Shown here: one piece after another, positions 44,349 through 57,699 of the stretch
Layout of the letters: every line of letters begins with the position of its first letter
Position numbering within the stretch: the first letter of the stretch is position 1
Source of the DNA: Megalonaias nervosa
Taxonomy: Eukaryota > Mollusca > Bivalvia > Unionida > Unionidae
DNA length: 64,000 nucleotides
Direction of reading: 5' to 3'
NCBI GenBank assembly: GCA_016617855.1
Contig: JAECUM010009842.1
Span: forward strand, 19,407 to 83,406
Translations under genes and position numbers: made by a program
The notes under the pieces: model-generated
What the model was told of the DNA's origin: nothing
What the model saw: the letters and a program-made list of their open reading frames with translations, nothing else
Database searches by the model: none

Positions 44349-44524
44349 CAGTAAAACCTATCTTGAAAGACCACTCCTTCTGCCAAAAAATAGTGATCTC
44401 TTAAGACAGGTGGTCTCTTATGACAGGTCATAACACTATATAGTCAATAAATTTGTGCAAGGACTATCTAGTCAGAAGACAGGTGGTCTTTCATAGCAGT
44501 GGTCTCTCAAGACAGGTTTTACTG
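44349..44524. mobile_element. MITE, 176 bp, TA target duplication
   Basis: The left end CAGTAAAACCTATCTTGAAA and the right end, reverse-complemented, CAGTAAAACCTGTCTTGAGA form terminal inverted repeats of about 27 bp. TA flanks both sides (44347-44348 and 44525-44526). The interior repeats ACAGGTGGTCT several times. It looks like a pogo/Tigger-type MITE. Confidence 0.88.
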
Positions 44525-44589
44525 TATTTATTAAAGCACAAGCATGTGTAATTGTTTTTATCTGTCTGGGTGAAGATTAAGATATTACT

Positions 44590-45010
44590 GAGATTACATC
44601 CAGAATGGATGCCAGAGCAGCCATGTTAAAAATCTTATTATTGATAATTTTTGTGAATGGAAAGTCATATTAACATATGGTTATAACCACAAGACTTGTT
44701 GACTTCTTAGTTCAAAAAGGAAAATTGTGCCAGTCTGACCTCCACTATATCAGACATGGTTTCCATCTTGAAAATCTTGTTCATATTGACGTAAGGTTTT
44801 CACCAAAAGATTTCTTACAATCTGTAGCTGGTGCTAAATGAAAATTATGCAGATTTTACCCGTTACATGATGATGGTGGCCATCTTGAAAATCTTGTCAC
44901 TACACCTCCATATTGGATAGTCACATTGACATGGTGTTTTCACAGACTGACAATTTGGTGTTTACTTTGTCCTAAATGAAAATCATGCCAATCTGGCATC
45001 CTGTATGGCC
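44590..45010. repeat. Diverged repeat of about 160 bp, part of a dispersed group
   Basis: Recurrent phrases CATCTTGAAAATCTTGT, GGTTTTCACCAAAAGA and TCCTAAATGAAAATxATGCC appear in the same order here, at 47740-47970 and at 49430-50300. Copies are well below identity, so the group is old. Confidence 0.6.
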
Positions 45011-45589
45011 ACTTTGGGCAGCTGTATCTTAAATTCTTGTTATGGGTTCTATTCGAGTGCTTATCAGCTGCCAATAAAGAACCTGTTCCTTGTGAAATAT
45101 TTGTCAGTAACTCAGTAATTTAGCTTAAAAGCACTATAAATTTTGTGTGGTTCATAAATGGTGATATTTATATCAGCGAATTGGATAACCGTTTCAGTAC
45201 TTTTATACGAAGTAAGCAATAACTGCATTTGATAATGAATTTTTTAATAAGTATAATTTATCTACCATTAAAGCTGTGACAGTTGTCTTAACTTAAATGG
45301 TAATTCCAGTGTGTAGAAAAAAATGTTGAAAACAATCTATGACCTGAAGATATACACAGTTTATTTTCCTTAGTTATCATGGTGATAGTTCATCATATAT
45401 GCATTTTTTATGATCATTTGTAAATGTTATTTACCACTTTTAATTACTGTACTTTGTTTTTTCTATATTCTTTGTACCATTGATTGTACTCTTTGTAATA
45501 TACATATTACAGAAGAAATAAAGATATCAATCAATCAGTCATATCAACAATGGGTTTTAAAACCAAAAGACTTCTTATCGTATCCAGGG

Positions 45590-45907
45590 CACCACTCCAG
45601 TGGCCTCAGTGGTTAGAGTGGCCACCTTAGATGTGGGAGGTTGCAGATTTGAATCCTGGACAAGTCATACCAAAGACTTCTAAAAATGGTACTTGCAGCT
45701 GCCTTGCTTGGCACCCAGCATTAAGAGGTTCATGTCAGGACTGGTCAGCCAGGCGTCAGGATAATGTAACTGGGTGGGACATGATGCATCGTGTCTGCGG
45801 CATGGTGCCCCAATGCTAGACATCACTATAAACTACCACACTGCTGACATATTTAGAGATACTATATGACTGAACTTGATAAAGATACATTAAAAATCTA
45901 AATCACA
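45590..45907 (+). mobile_element. tRNA-derived SINE, family A
   Basis: Plus-strand copy with head CTCCAGTGGCCTCAGTGGTT, shared GCATTAAGAGGTTCATG body and CTAGACATCACTATAAACTA segment, ending in an AT-rich tail. No certain target duplication found. Just before it, 45440-45540 ends AAATAAAGATATCAATCAAT, like a LINE 3' tail. Confidence 0.85.
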
Positions 45908-48849
45908 GACAAGCACACACATACCCAGGGCTCTCAACAGAGTTTGAGATGAACACAGGACTCTTCACTCCTGGAACATGCGAGTCCCTCACTTTCTGGA
46001 TAAAAAGGAGAATTATAAATCATTATTTTAATGCATATCAGGATTGAATTCATAGCCATTTATTATATCACACTAAAAAGGAAATATTTTTCAGTAAATG
46101 AAATGTCAAGTTTAAACATTATACATGTACATGTAAATTTATAAATTTTACCCCTACAACAGCACTAAAAAAAAGCAAATAAACCACACCAACAAAATCA
46201 TCAGCTATTAGTTTCAGTCCCAGGAATGATTACTTAGAATGCTGTATAGTTTCCTCTGCAAGTAAAATAGCATCACTATTCACACCAAAGAAACTTACAG
46301 GATTAAACACCTGTCCTTACACCTAACCATATATATATTAACATAAAATTACCATTATTAAATGAAGCAAAGAAGGAATGAAAAAAATATACAAAGCAGC
46401 AACTGTGCAGAAAAACCAGCTAAAAAAATAATTAGTAAACAGTGTTAAATGTCTTAAATGTTGGAACTTAGGAATAAAGGTGGGATATAACATGGGCTGT
46501 ATAGAAAAGATGAAATATTCTGGGGAGGTATGGTACCTAAATAGCTTGAGACAGCAGATGTGGACTGCAGTCAAGATGAATTGCACAAGTTATTAGTACT
46601 GACACTCAAATATCATCAGGCAAATGAACTTTCACCTTTTTCTTTCTTTGCCTTTTGGCATTAGTGTCATTTTCATCAGTTTATTTCTCCTCCAAAATGG
46701 AAAGATTTTGCAAATTCATTTTTATGAATCCATGTACTTTACTCATTTAAAAAGTCTCTACTGATACTGTTCAGCCTTGTTGCTAATGTAAGATGTATTT
46801 CAATCTTTATTCATTCATATTTATATGTTTAAGTAAGCTTGTTTGCCCAGATTTCCTAGTGGAACTTTTATAGTTTGTGATGGTGGAGTTCGGCCATTAT
46901 GTACACCATGGTCCCATAGTGGGATTGATAAATCCAACCCTGACCATCCCAGTCGCGATACACTGTTCATCATTCAGGATTGACAATCTCACCTGAGTAT
47001 GTATTCTTGTATTTATTTTGATGCATATATTTTAGTATATATCGTTACATATTTATTTAGTCATTTTCTTTGTTTTCCTTTTGAGTTGAATATTTATAAT
47101 GTGAATATTAATTTCCTTATTTCATTAAGCTTCCGTGATCTCCAATATTAATTTTACAATTTAATTAAATTGAATTAATTGAATTCAATTTAATTAAATT
47201 GAATTTTAATTCAGTTTAATTAAAAATGAATGCACAAGGTTGGAGTCATGAAGAGGCAGTTTACTATTATATTCTCTCACTGCAGGAGGTAGCCTTTTCC
47301 CACTACAATACTGGTAATTATTTTTATGGCATATCGATGATTTGATAATATTGTCCAAACCAGACTCTGAGAAAGCTTTGTTTAATTTCCTGGTTTATAT
47401 TTGTATTGCCACCAATTTAATTTTTAAATACCAACAAAACAGAGCATCATTTATTTGCTGGACAATCACAAATGCTTGCATTTACACTCAACGGAACATC
47501 AGTTTCTTTGATGTTATGTCAAAATAGCCTTCAAATGAGTAGTTCTGGCTTCCTGTCTGTGTACTTAGCTGTAGTCTTTAGCTATTCTGCAGATTGGTCA
47601 CAGCTGACCAATATATAAAAAGGGGGAGATGTCCCAGTGGAAAATGATGTACATTATTGGGACATGTAACATGGATAAAGGGTGTATCTTTTGAGAATTT
47701 CATGTGTATTTGACTCGGAAGCTTAGGTCTCTAAGAGCCCTGATATCTAATTGGTCCTTAATAAAAATGGGTCTGATCTTAACAGTCAGTATGGCTGTCA
47801 TGACGACCAAAATGAAAATCTTGCTACTTCTCATGAACGGTTGGACATATTAGCATAAGGTTTTCACCAAGAGACTTTTTATGATGTCTAGTTGGTCATA
47901 AATGAAAATGGTGCTGACGATGATTGTGATGTTGGCCATCTTGAAAATCTTGTTTTCAGACAAGAATATCAGGTATGGTTTCAACACTCTCAGGTTGAAA
48001 AGGAGAGACAGTCTTATCTTGAATTCCTGAAGATCTGGTCAGGCAATAGACTGCATGTTCCATTGAGGGACTGTTGTTGATGGATTTGCCTGGAAAATTT
48101 GTATTGTACCTACATGTATTTTGTCAGGGGTGGACAAATCAACAGTCAGTGCACCCAGGACTACCAAAATTGCGTTTACAGATGAGTCTAAGGTTCTCAA
48201 GCCTGTGGGACTAGCTGCAAGTGTAAATTGTAGTCCTACAATGCAAGATGTTTAACCTGCTATTTAGGATAGGGATGGGTATACAGTAGTTGTTACTGCT
48301 TTAATAAACAGTATTTTCACACATTTCCTGTTCAGTTAACCCAAGAACTGCAGTTCAGATTTGTGTGAATATATTACATAGTTTTCAGCCCATATTGACA
48401 GTTGTACAAATTAAAAGCTAATTGCTTTAGCTGTACAATACTTACTTAAATGCATTTTTCCTTAGTGAAGAATATCCAAGCACAATCAGCTGGTTGAGTT
48501 TTTGAAACGGGTGTGTGACATTTCATTTTGTTAAGGAGGGATGGTAGCTTAGGAATGCCAATGTTGGTTAGGATGTAGTTGCTTGTCTCTGATGAAACAA
48601 CTTTGACTAATCACATTTGGTTGTCAGATTTATCTTGTACTTCATTTAAAAATGAATTAGCATCAAGCTGTTCTCTAATCCTTTGAAAGACTTTTCTTGA
48701 AGATGAAGAATTTTTATCCTTGAACAAAATATAGTTACGATATGAACAGATTTGAAACATACCAATCTGTATACTGTCACAGTCCAATTTATCCAGGCTT
48801 ATCCATTAAAAAAAAATGGGGGCTACCAAATTTTGTTTCTGGGATGCCA
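45908..48849. other. Host DNA, no gene recognised; AT palindrome
   Basis: No convincing exon. At 47157-47225 an AT-only palindromic run (AATTTAATTAAATTGAATT repeated in both orientations) could form a cruciform. 47740-47970 is a copy of the 160-bp dispersed repeat. Confidence 0.4.
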
Positions 48850-49085
48850 TACTGCCTCCACTCCACTTTCTCATCAGTAATAAAAGCCTCTGCTCTACTT
48901 TCTCATCAGTAATCAAAGCCTCCACTCCACTTTTTCATCAGTAATCAAACCCTGCACTCCACTTTCACATCATTAATCAAAGCCTCTGCTCAACTTTCTC
49001 ATCAGTAATCAAAGCCTCCACTCCACTTTCTCATCAGTAATCAAAGCCTCCACTCCACTTTCTCATCAGTAATCAAAGCCCCCAC
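48850..49085. repeat. Minisatellite, 32-bp unit, about 7 copies
   Basis: The unit containing CCTCCACTCCACTTTCTCAT followed by CAGTAATCAAAG repeats with few changes (CTGCT in place of CCACT in some copies). Confidence 0.92.
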
Positions 49086-50939
49086 TCTTAATAGCTTTTT
49101 CATCAGTTTACCTTCATTCATAGGTGCAGATGTGTGGGTATTTATGCTTTTTAGTCTAGTTGTATCAGCCCAACAAGTTGTCAAGCCATCCTACAGTAAG
49201 CAGTAGAAATTGTTCTATGTACTGTATACTTTGCTTAGGCCATTTTCTTGACCTTTGTTGCTTGTACAATTATGAAAGTTGATATTTGCGTTGAAACTGA
49301 GGAGTTCTAAGGTGCTTATCTTAATTGTATCTGAGTGACCATCCACTTGCACAAGTTTGATCTCGCTAATCCTTTTAGACGTATTGGAGGATTGTCATTT
49401 AGCTTTACACACACATTCATCCCATTGTCTCTTAGGTCCTAAATGAAATTGATGTTGCTTGGACTTCCAGTATAGCTCCCACAGTGGACATTTTGAAAAT
49501 TTTGTTAGTGCTACTCCTGAATGGATGGTCATATCAACCTGTGGTTTTCGCTGAAAGACTTCTTATTTGGTTCTAATTGAAAATGGTGCCAGTCCATTGG
49601 TACTGTACATGAAAATGGTGCCAATCAATATTGCCACCACAGTGACCTTCTTGAAAATCTTGTTATCAGTATTTCTCCTGAAATTGTGAATGTATGGTTT
49701 CATGATGTCTAGTTGGTCCTAAATAAGAATGGTGTTGTCAGATTTTAAGCCATCTTGAAAATCTTCTCATCACTATTGCTCCGGAATGGATGGTTGTATT
49801 AGCACCGGGTTTTCACTAATAGACTTCTTATGATAACTGGCTGGGCTGAAATAAAAATGATACCAATTTTATGCCCAATGTAGCTGCTCTGGATCACAAC
49901 TCAAAAATTCTTATGATATCCAGTTGGTCTTAAATGAAATGGTTCCTCTCTGATGTTATTGCTACCCTTGAAGGGAAAGTCATATCGTCAAAATATTGTA
50001 AATGCTAGTCATCTCCTAATGTAAGGCAATATCAACATGGGATTTCAGCAGTGGATACCTAGTTGGTCCTATATGAAAATAGTGTCAGTCATAGATCCAT
50101 TATGGCTGTAATGATGACTGTTTTAAAAATCTCTTTGTCACTACTCCCCCAAAATGGGTGATGATTAAGACATTGGGCTTTCACCAGAAACTTATAATTA
50201 TGTCTACTTTGTCCAAAATGATAATGGTGCCAAACTGATGTCCAAAAACACCACAGCAACTTATCAGAAAACCTAGGCATTGCTGAAGAATATCAAAGAT
50301 GGTTTTAACACAAACAGTTAAAAGAAAGAAGTGGTCTTACCTTCAATTCCTGGAAACTCGTTTTGCTCAATAGAGCATCAGTCCCTTCAGAGGACTCTTG
50401 TTTAGCTTGCCTGCACTAAGAGCTCATGCTATAATCCTGACGTCATAGTTTTCAGAGGCAGCATTGTCAGGGTTGCTGGCTTTGGTAAATGTCCACCTGT
50501 TATGTTTTAAGTCATTACGGTATATGTCTTGGTGAACTTGGCTGTCTTTTGTCAGCTTCATTTCTTGCCATTTATCATAGATTCTATTGTTTATGCAAGA
50601 ATACTATGGGCCTTTATCTTTCTAAAATGAAATTTGTAACGTTATCATCTTGGCAGAAATAAATGTTTCAGAAATTTAGTCCTACTGCTTATTGGCTGAT
50701 CCTGGTCAAACATGCTGTAAGTACTGAATTGCAGTTTGGAGACCAAAGGTCCTTACCTTTAAGTGCAAAGTCTGAAATTCTTTCCAATCTTAGCAATGGG
50801 TAGGCAATTAAAACTCAAGTTTTGAAATGTTTCAAATATAATTTTATTTCTCTTTTTAGAGAGTTACGTGTGTGAAAGTTGGAGAAAAACCATTTCTCAC
50901 AGTGTAGAAAAGGGTGATTCTTAGGTCACATATTTACAG
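49086..50939. other. Host DNA with dispersed 160-bp repeats (49430-50300)
   Basis: No exon recognised before 50940. About five diverged copies of the repeat also seen at 44590-45010 fill 49430-50300, partly in tandem. Confidence 0.5.
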
Positions 50940-50940
50940 C

Positions 50941-51530
50941 ATGGGACTAAAGACAGAACTCAATCAGCATCATCACAAGAAAACTAGGCAGACTGAGGAC
51001 CAGGCAAAGTCACCCGATAATGGCGTCAACATACAAACCTTGGGTAGACAAAGGAGGCAGTTCATTGAAAAGGAAAATATTCATCAGAAGCTGGAAAAGG
51101 ACGTCATTGGTAGGTCTGGCCAAAAGCAAGAGGTTTCCAGCAAATTTTGCCGAAAAAGTAAACAGTATTTATTAGAGATCTGTAGTGGAGATGAGGAAGG
51201 TAAGGAAAATGAGAAAGAATCAGAAAAAGAAGGAGATGATACAATTGAAGATGAACACCTGGAACAAGGGAATGTAATGGTGATCAAGAGTCCTCAGTTT
51301 GATAAAAACAAAGATCAGAATGAGATGCCAGTCAAACATGTGGATGAGAACTTTAGTAATAAGATATCCTTAAAGCAAAGGAAAGATCAAGAAAATCTGC
51401 ATCAGATCCAAAAGAATCTGAAAGGTCCAGACCTGAATAACAATCTACAGGATGCTGACTCAGAAAATAAATGGATGATTGGTGAAGATCTTCCAAGTAA
51501 GCAAATTGACAACAAGGATGCTTATGACAG
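50941..51530 (+). CDS. Unrecognised acidic, disordered protein, first coding exon
   Basis: An acceptor (TATTTACAG before 50940) is followed at once by ATG 50941; open to the donor GTAATT after 51530, 196 codons plus two bases (phase 2). The sequence is hydrophilic: Gln/His/Lys-rich start (MGLKTELNQHHHKK), an acidic block near residues 88-110 (GDEEGKENEKESEKEGDD) and Asn/Gln/Lys-rich remainder. No domain recognised. The phase fits the exon at 60270-60560, which is next in line on this strand. The alternative that it is a chance frame is made less likely by its length and by the matching splice phase. Confidence 0.6.
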
Positions 51531-51534
51531 GTAA

Positions 51535-52275
51535 TTTCTTCCTTATTATTTACATCAAACTGGTGACCAATCAGATTTCTGTCTTATTATTTACATCAGA
51601 CCACTGACCAATCAGATTTCTAACTTTTTACTTACATCAAACCACTGACCAATAAGATTTCTAATTCTACCCTATTATTTACATCAAACCACTGACCAAT
51701 CAGATATCTAACCTATTACTTAATCAAACCACTGACCAATAAGATTTCTACCCTATTATTTACATCAAACCACTAACCAATCAGATTTCTAACTTACTAC
51801 TTGCATCAAACCACTGACCAATAAGATTTCTACCCTATTATTTGCATCAAACCACTGACCAATCAGATTTCTAACTTATTACATACATCAAACCACTGAC
51901 CAATAAGATTTATACCCTATTACTTACATCAAACCACTGACCAATCAGATTTCTAACTTATTACTTACATCAAACCACTGACCAATAAGATTTCTACCCT
52001 ATTATTTACATCAAACTACTGACCAGTCAGATTTATAGCTTATTACTTACTTCAAACCACTGACCAATAAAATTTCTACCCTATTATTTACATCAGACCA
52101 CTGACCAATCAGATTTCTACCTTATTATTTACATCAAATCACTGACCAGTCAGTTTTTTGAACTTATTACTTATGTTAAACCACTGACCAGTCAGATTTC
52201 TAACTTATTACTTACATCAAACCACTGACCAATAAGATTTCTACCCTATTATTAACATCAAACCACTGACGAATC
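51535..52275. repeat. Minisatellite of alternating 40-bp units (about 81-bp dimer)
   Basis: The core ACATCAAACCACTGACCAAT recurs about 18 times. Two unit types alternate: one with CAGATTTCTAACTTATTACT, the other with AAGATTTCTACCCTATTATT. The array starts only a few bases after the splice donor at 51531. Confidence 0.93.
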
Positions 52276-53232
52276 AGAGAGCCTTAATAGCCGGTCCTCT
52301 TTTTTATCAAATGCCTTATAGCATAAGCCATATAGCATAAGCCACATTTATTTAAGAGGTGACATTGTCCCACACAGGTGAAGTAAATTTTCATGATTAT
52401 ATCCCCATCTAAGGACGGCACCCCTCTGATGATGTCACCTTCTTGTAGTACAAGTGTTGCTCAAAGAAGGTGGGGAGGGGCACTTTGCTACAAATTAAAT
52501 TGGAGATACATGTTTAATCAAAGTAGTAAATACATGCCATTGGAAAAAAAAACAGTTTGTTACCTTTTTTATGTGTATTACTAATGCTTTCATATGCAGA
52601 TAAAGAATTAATATGATGACTGTCACTAATGCACATGAAAGTAGGTAATACATTCTTGTCTCTGATGCAGAGTTAAGGTATTCCTTATCTTCAAAAATCA
52701 TGATTTCATTTATCTAATTATTCACTCTAAATTGTATATTGCACATGAAATCGCACAAGCACTCGGGAAAGGAATAGGAAACTCTTTTACATTGAATTGT
52801 TGGAGTTGCCTTCCATTACTTTTCTTTGGTGATTGTATATGTTTAAAGTATATATATGAAACATTATGGGTAAACTTCTGACGTAATCCCCCAATAATGA
52901 TATTTAGAATTTGCACTCACTGGTAACTTAGCATTTGGAATCATAACTAGAAAGGTATGGGCTCAGTTTCTTCCATTTAATCAGCCTCGATTCATGCTTG
53001 TTGTTGAACAATTACTGTTGAATTCTTTTCTTTATATAGTTCAGATTTTATCTTGCAGTCTTGATTCAGTTACTGAAAAAGAACAGAAGAACATCATGAA
53101 CTTGTTATGTACCATAACAATTGCTAACTTTTGATTTGGGCTTGAACAAGGATTGATTCTTCCCAGATATTCTGGTTTCATTTATTTTTGTGGGTATTGG
53201 TTTTTGTGGGGTTTTTTAATTACATTTTAATA
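52276..53232. other. Intronic host DNA, nothing recognised
   Basis: Between the minisatellite and the DIRS-like element. Short frames lack motifs. Confidence 0.4.
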
Positions 53233-53935
53233 GCAGCAATACATAACCCATTGCTGTTACGTACCATGCTCATTTCCTCCCACAGAGTGGAGAATTGTAC
53301 ATAAGACACAGTCCTCTTATGCACCTTGCATGTCCATGCACAAAACAGTTGTCATTTTAAAGGGTGCTTTGTTGAGGGTTAGTAATTTACTGCACTGCTG
53401 TCTTCCTTCAACAAGTATTATATCTCAGTGTTACAGTTTTCATCCCTGTATTCATTTTACATATCAGTAACCACTGCCCTATTTAAGAATTTTGTTCTTT
53501 AAGGGACCTCTTAGGTTACCACACTCTATCCCACCACTTAGGTGTTGTGGTTCATTCATTTTCATTATAAATGACACTGGTTATAGGTAGGTCTTTTGTG
53601 TTAAGAATATCACAGCAGAGGCCCTACCCTAACATAGTAGGAATTACTTATTGTTTTTTAACCAATACGGTGCTTTTTTATCTTCCTGTATTGAAAATTG
53701 TTATTATGACTCATGTCACATTGCTATTGTGTCTTTGTGATTGCTCTATAATAAAGGTTTGACAATTGAATGATTTCTTAAGTTAGTAAAGAAAACACAG
53801 GTAAGTTAACAGGCAAGTTTATTGTTGATCTTGTGCATACATTTGGATGCATTTAGCAAACACCATATAAACAGCATGTGAGTTAATGTGTGACATAATA
53901 ACATGTTGTCATTACTGATTGTTTTCTTCCAGGAA

Positions 53936-55475
53936 ATTGTTATTGAAAAGAACTATGTCAGGACAGTTCGTGAGGAAGTATGGCCACAGGAAGGTTCCTT
54001 GGGATATTCACCCAGACTGCCTCATAGAGTGCACAGAAAAAGATTCATTGTTAATTTTGTTAATTATGGTGTACTGAAATCTGAGACCTAGCAGATTCCA
54101 GACACGTATAGAGGGAAAAGGAAATGTCCTTCCTCCTCCTATTCACATTTTTCAGGTTGCTCTCATGCAGAGACCCAAGGGACCACTGCAAGATGAATAG
54201 CTCTTCAGGTCAGAAGAGCACTACTGGGTCTCAGGAGACCAGTCTCTTTGGAGACAGGTGAGGCCCCTCCAATTGGACTGACTGGATATTCAAGAAGTAA
54301 GCCTCTCCAGACAGAGGGAATGAACATTGAAAGAGTAGATTACCATCTCCAAAAGAGAAGAGAACCCAAATATATCTCGTGTTTAGAAAAGTGTGTTGAT
54401 CTTTCTGGGGAGGGAGGAGATGTACTATATGCCTCACATGCTGGTAGCATGTCACACCCTTTACCAGGGGAGGAGTTGCACCTCAGCCAACACTTCCATG
54501 GTAGCATTTTGCACACACATTTACCCCACCCCACCACCTGGGTGGGAGAACAGCACCACACCCTTCATAGTGATGAATGAGATGACTTGGCTCTGAATTA
54601 CATGTATCCATGTTCAGATCATACTGGCCACCAGTCATTTTATACCGATTGCTGACTATTCATTAGCCATCACTAAGAGTCCTCAAGGTATGAGAATTGG
54701 GATCAAACCAAGTTCTCCCCATTTCCCACTCTACCATCACGTCTCGTGCTTGAACGGGAGGCTGCCCACTGGTTTCAGACTAGGGCCAGGATCGGATGTT
54801 TTCCCCACCCCCTTTCCCTATTATCCCCATGAATCCGTGTGTTATATGGGGCCTGAACCTCCTTTAAACCTCCATGAACCACTGGACCTTTGACCCAGAG
54901 CAGAGGTGATTGTGTGGCTTGTGTATTGCCATAACCTTATCATTAGGTGGAATCAGCCAGGAAGGCTGATGGCGTACCATCATCCAGGAAATAAAACATT
55001 CTCATATCATGACTGGAACTTCTGGTACACATGAAGTCTCTTAGCTTTTACTCACCATGATGATCACCTCAACCCCAAAGGGATGTAGTGATGCCTAGCC
55101 ACTCTCCTGTTCAGAGTGTACTAGACAATGATGATACTCAGTTTGTCCTCATTGACTCCAATTTGTTCACTGTAGAAGCAGCACCGTTGATGCCTGCAAT
55201 CAGCCCAACCAGTTCCTCTCAGTTGGATGAGGAGGAGGACATCTGGTTTACTGCCTCTTACCCACAGACTTGTGCCCAAAACCATTTGTCACCCAATTGA
55301 AGATCTTTTCTATTTTGGGAAAGGTCTCAGACTCAGATGTAACCAGTCCTCTTATTCCTCCACAACTGAGGAAATCTTGCAGATGAGGTTCTTAACAGAC
55401 CTAGACATCGCTCAGCTGCACAGAAGGTTTTCCATTTCTTCTGAGTTGAGACTTATGGTCTCTTCCTTGAGTTAG
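53936..55475 (+). pseudogene. DIRS-like gag remnant
   Basis: Broken frames after TTCTTCCAG at 53935. Pro/Ser-rich stretches with acidic patches (SQLDEEEDIWFTA near 55220) are typical of DIRS gag. Stops and frameshifts are frequent. Identification relies mostly on position before the RT. Confidence 0.45.
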
Positions 55476-56205
55476 CAGGTGCACTCCACTAAATGGCCTG
55501 TTTAACCTCCCCAGTTGAACAGTGGATCATCTCAAGTGGGTATCTGAACTGGAACCTGGGCATGCCTTTCTATGAAGACAATTGAAGCAACTGAACAGAT
55601 TGTTAATCACCATAGCTTCTCATGCTGACCTCTTCTCTGCAGCTTTATTCAGTATGCAGAAAGGGGGCATCAGTGAATCCCGCTGCATTAGATATGCTGG
55701 GTATTGGGACCAAAACCTCCTGGCATGCATATTTGTCTGAGTGATATTATTGCCAAAATTCAGCACATCTGCAATTATGTTTTGTTGGACTCTTCGAAGG
55801 TCCTACATATCCATACCAAAGACTTTCAGTGGTCTGCTCCTTTGGAAGCTGAGACCCACTTCAGACTCATTCCTACATAGGCTTCTCAATATCAACATAG
55901 ATTCTTTACATCTACTCCTGGCCCACCACAGTCAGCCTGGAAGCGTGGTGATGCAAATTGTTCCCAGAGACCATCTGCAGAGTTCTTTAAACAGATGCAG
56001 CCTTGGTCCAATCCGCAGATTCAGTTTAAACTTTGAAGGTCTGGTTCAAGGCATGATCACGAAAAAGTCGCAAGAAAATTTTTTCCTAACCCTTATCCTT
56101 TCATAAGGAAGGGGGAAGGCAACCCTAGGGACTCAAACCCTCTTTTGCTGTGCATTCCTTTCCCAAATTTCCCCATAGGTTCTGTTTAGGCATCTTTTCA
56201 GCAGC

Positions 56206-56665
56206 TTGGTCAAGCATCATGGACAGTGGGTGGGTCCTTTCCATGATGAGCAACATTTGCCAACTGCAGATTGGGAACGACCTCCTCAGTCAAGGACCTC
56301 CATGTTCTTTCACCAATCCAGTCTGGTTAAATTAAAGGAAGAGGTGCACACCCTTTTGCAGAAAGGTGCAGTTAAGAGGATAAACAATCAGTCTCCAGAT
56401 TTATTTTCTGAATCTCCCTGGTCACCAGAAAAGTGGAAAGTTTCATCACATGATCGCTGTTCCCTTTAACCCAGTTTCTTCTGGAAGAACCTTTCAAGAT
56501 GGCAACTACATTCTCAATCTAGAACGCAATGTATCCTTCAGATTGGATGGTCTCCATTGACCTATAAGATGTTTACTTGGACGTCCCAATATTTCCATCA
56601 CAGATACCTTAATTTTTGCTTGTACCAGGGAGTTTTTCAATTCCGGTTCAGATATCATACAAAAA
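56206..56665 (+). pseudogene. DIRS-like reverse transcriptase fragment
   Basis: In successive broken frames: LKEEVHTLLQKGAVKRI (about 56340), FKMATTFSI (about 56490), DWMVSIDL then DVYLDVPI (about 56550-56590, the motif A region, with TAA in between) and LNFCLYQGVFQFR (about 56610-56650). This order is that of DIRS/Ngaro RT. The sequence breaks off near 56660; the catalytic YxDD part was not found. Confidence 0.75.
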
Positions 56666-56699
56666 TACCTTTACATTCCCAAAACAATGGGTATAACAA

Positions 56700-57660
56700 A
56701 CCCCAAAATTAGCCCACGGCTAAAAGATTACATGCATGGAGCAACACAAAACACTCCCATCAATATCACACTTGGCTACCAGTCACACTGGTCAATCAAG
56801 CAAGCATCATTATAGGTAGTCACTGACCACCATTCAGTTCCTTGGTCAATCAAGCAATTAGCGCCCACCATTTTTGGTCAGCAATGCCCGATCACCTGCT
56901 ACTCGATCAGCAACACTGTCAACTCAGCTTTACAGCTGCTATGGTCAACTTCTGTGGTTAGCTCTGCAGCTGGTATTACGTTGACAACGATCAGCATGGA
57001 TCACTCTGATCAGCTGAAAATACATCTAACACCATGTACTATGCATGACACGGGCATATACGATAACATGTAATGACATTATATATGGTAAGTTATACAA
57101 ATTACATTATCGGTACAACATTACAAAACAATAATCATGTTCAGAAGTGAACCTGTGTCCAGTAAGATTCCTATGGTACTAAACGTTTCTTACTAAAATG
57201 CAACTTTATATTGCTAATATAAATCTCTTGCTAAGTCACAAACAAGAATAGAAAATACTTGCGTTATACTATGCAAGCCAAAGCTACATTGAAAACATAC
57301 AAAAATCAGCGTGGTAGTATGTACAATAGCTATAACTTACAATATAGATAAGAAATAATATACATAAGAAATTAACAAATAACTTACATACCTCTACAGC
57401 TGAAGATGTGCAAGTCCCTAAGTAGACTGCTTACTGACAAGACTTTCCGTAATGTGAATATATCGTCTTACAGTGAGGCATTTAGACACAAACAATGTAG
57501 CCTACATCGTCTGAGCACTGGACAAATTCGTTTTTCCTATTGAAAACGCTTCGCAATTGCGGCATAGGATGAACCGAACTCACTGTTTCGAAATATTGTA
57601 CAATATACATAAATCACCCACGGGTATCGTTGTACACAAGAAATGAAACCTGAGTACACG
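56700..57660. other. Probable insertion inside the DIRS-like element
   Basis: This stretch has different composition and no RT, RNase H or recombinase motif, yet lies between the RT fragment and the recombinase fragment. It is probably another repeat or a rearrangement. No terminal repeats were identified. Confidence 0.35.
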
Positions 57661-57699
57661 TATTTAATAAATAAAGGGATTTATACAATTCAGTGACAG

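Noticed and set aside
48850..52275. CRISPR-like array (regular short repeats)
   Set aside because: Eukaryotic context; the repeats are contiguous minisatellite units without unique spacers.
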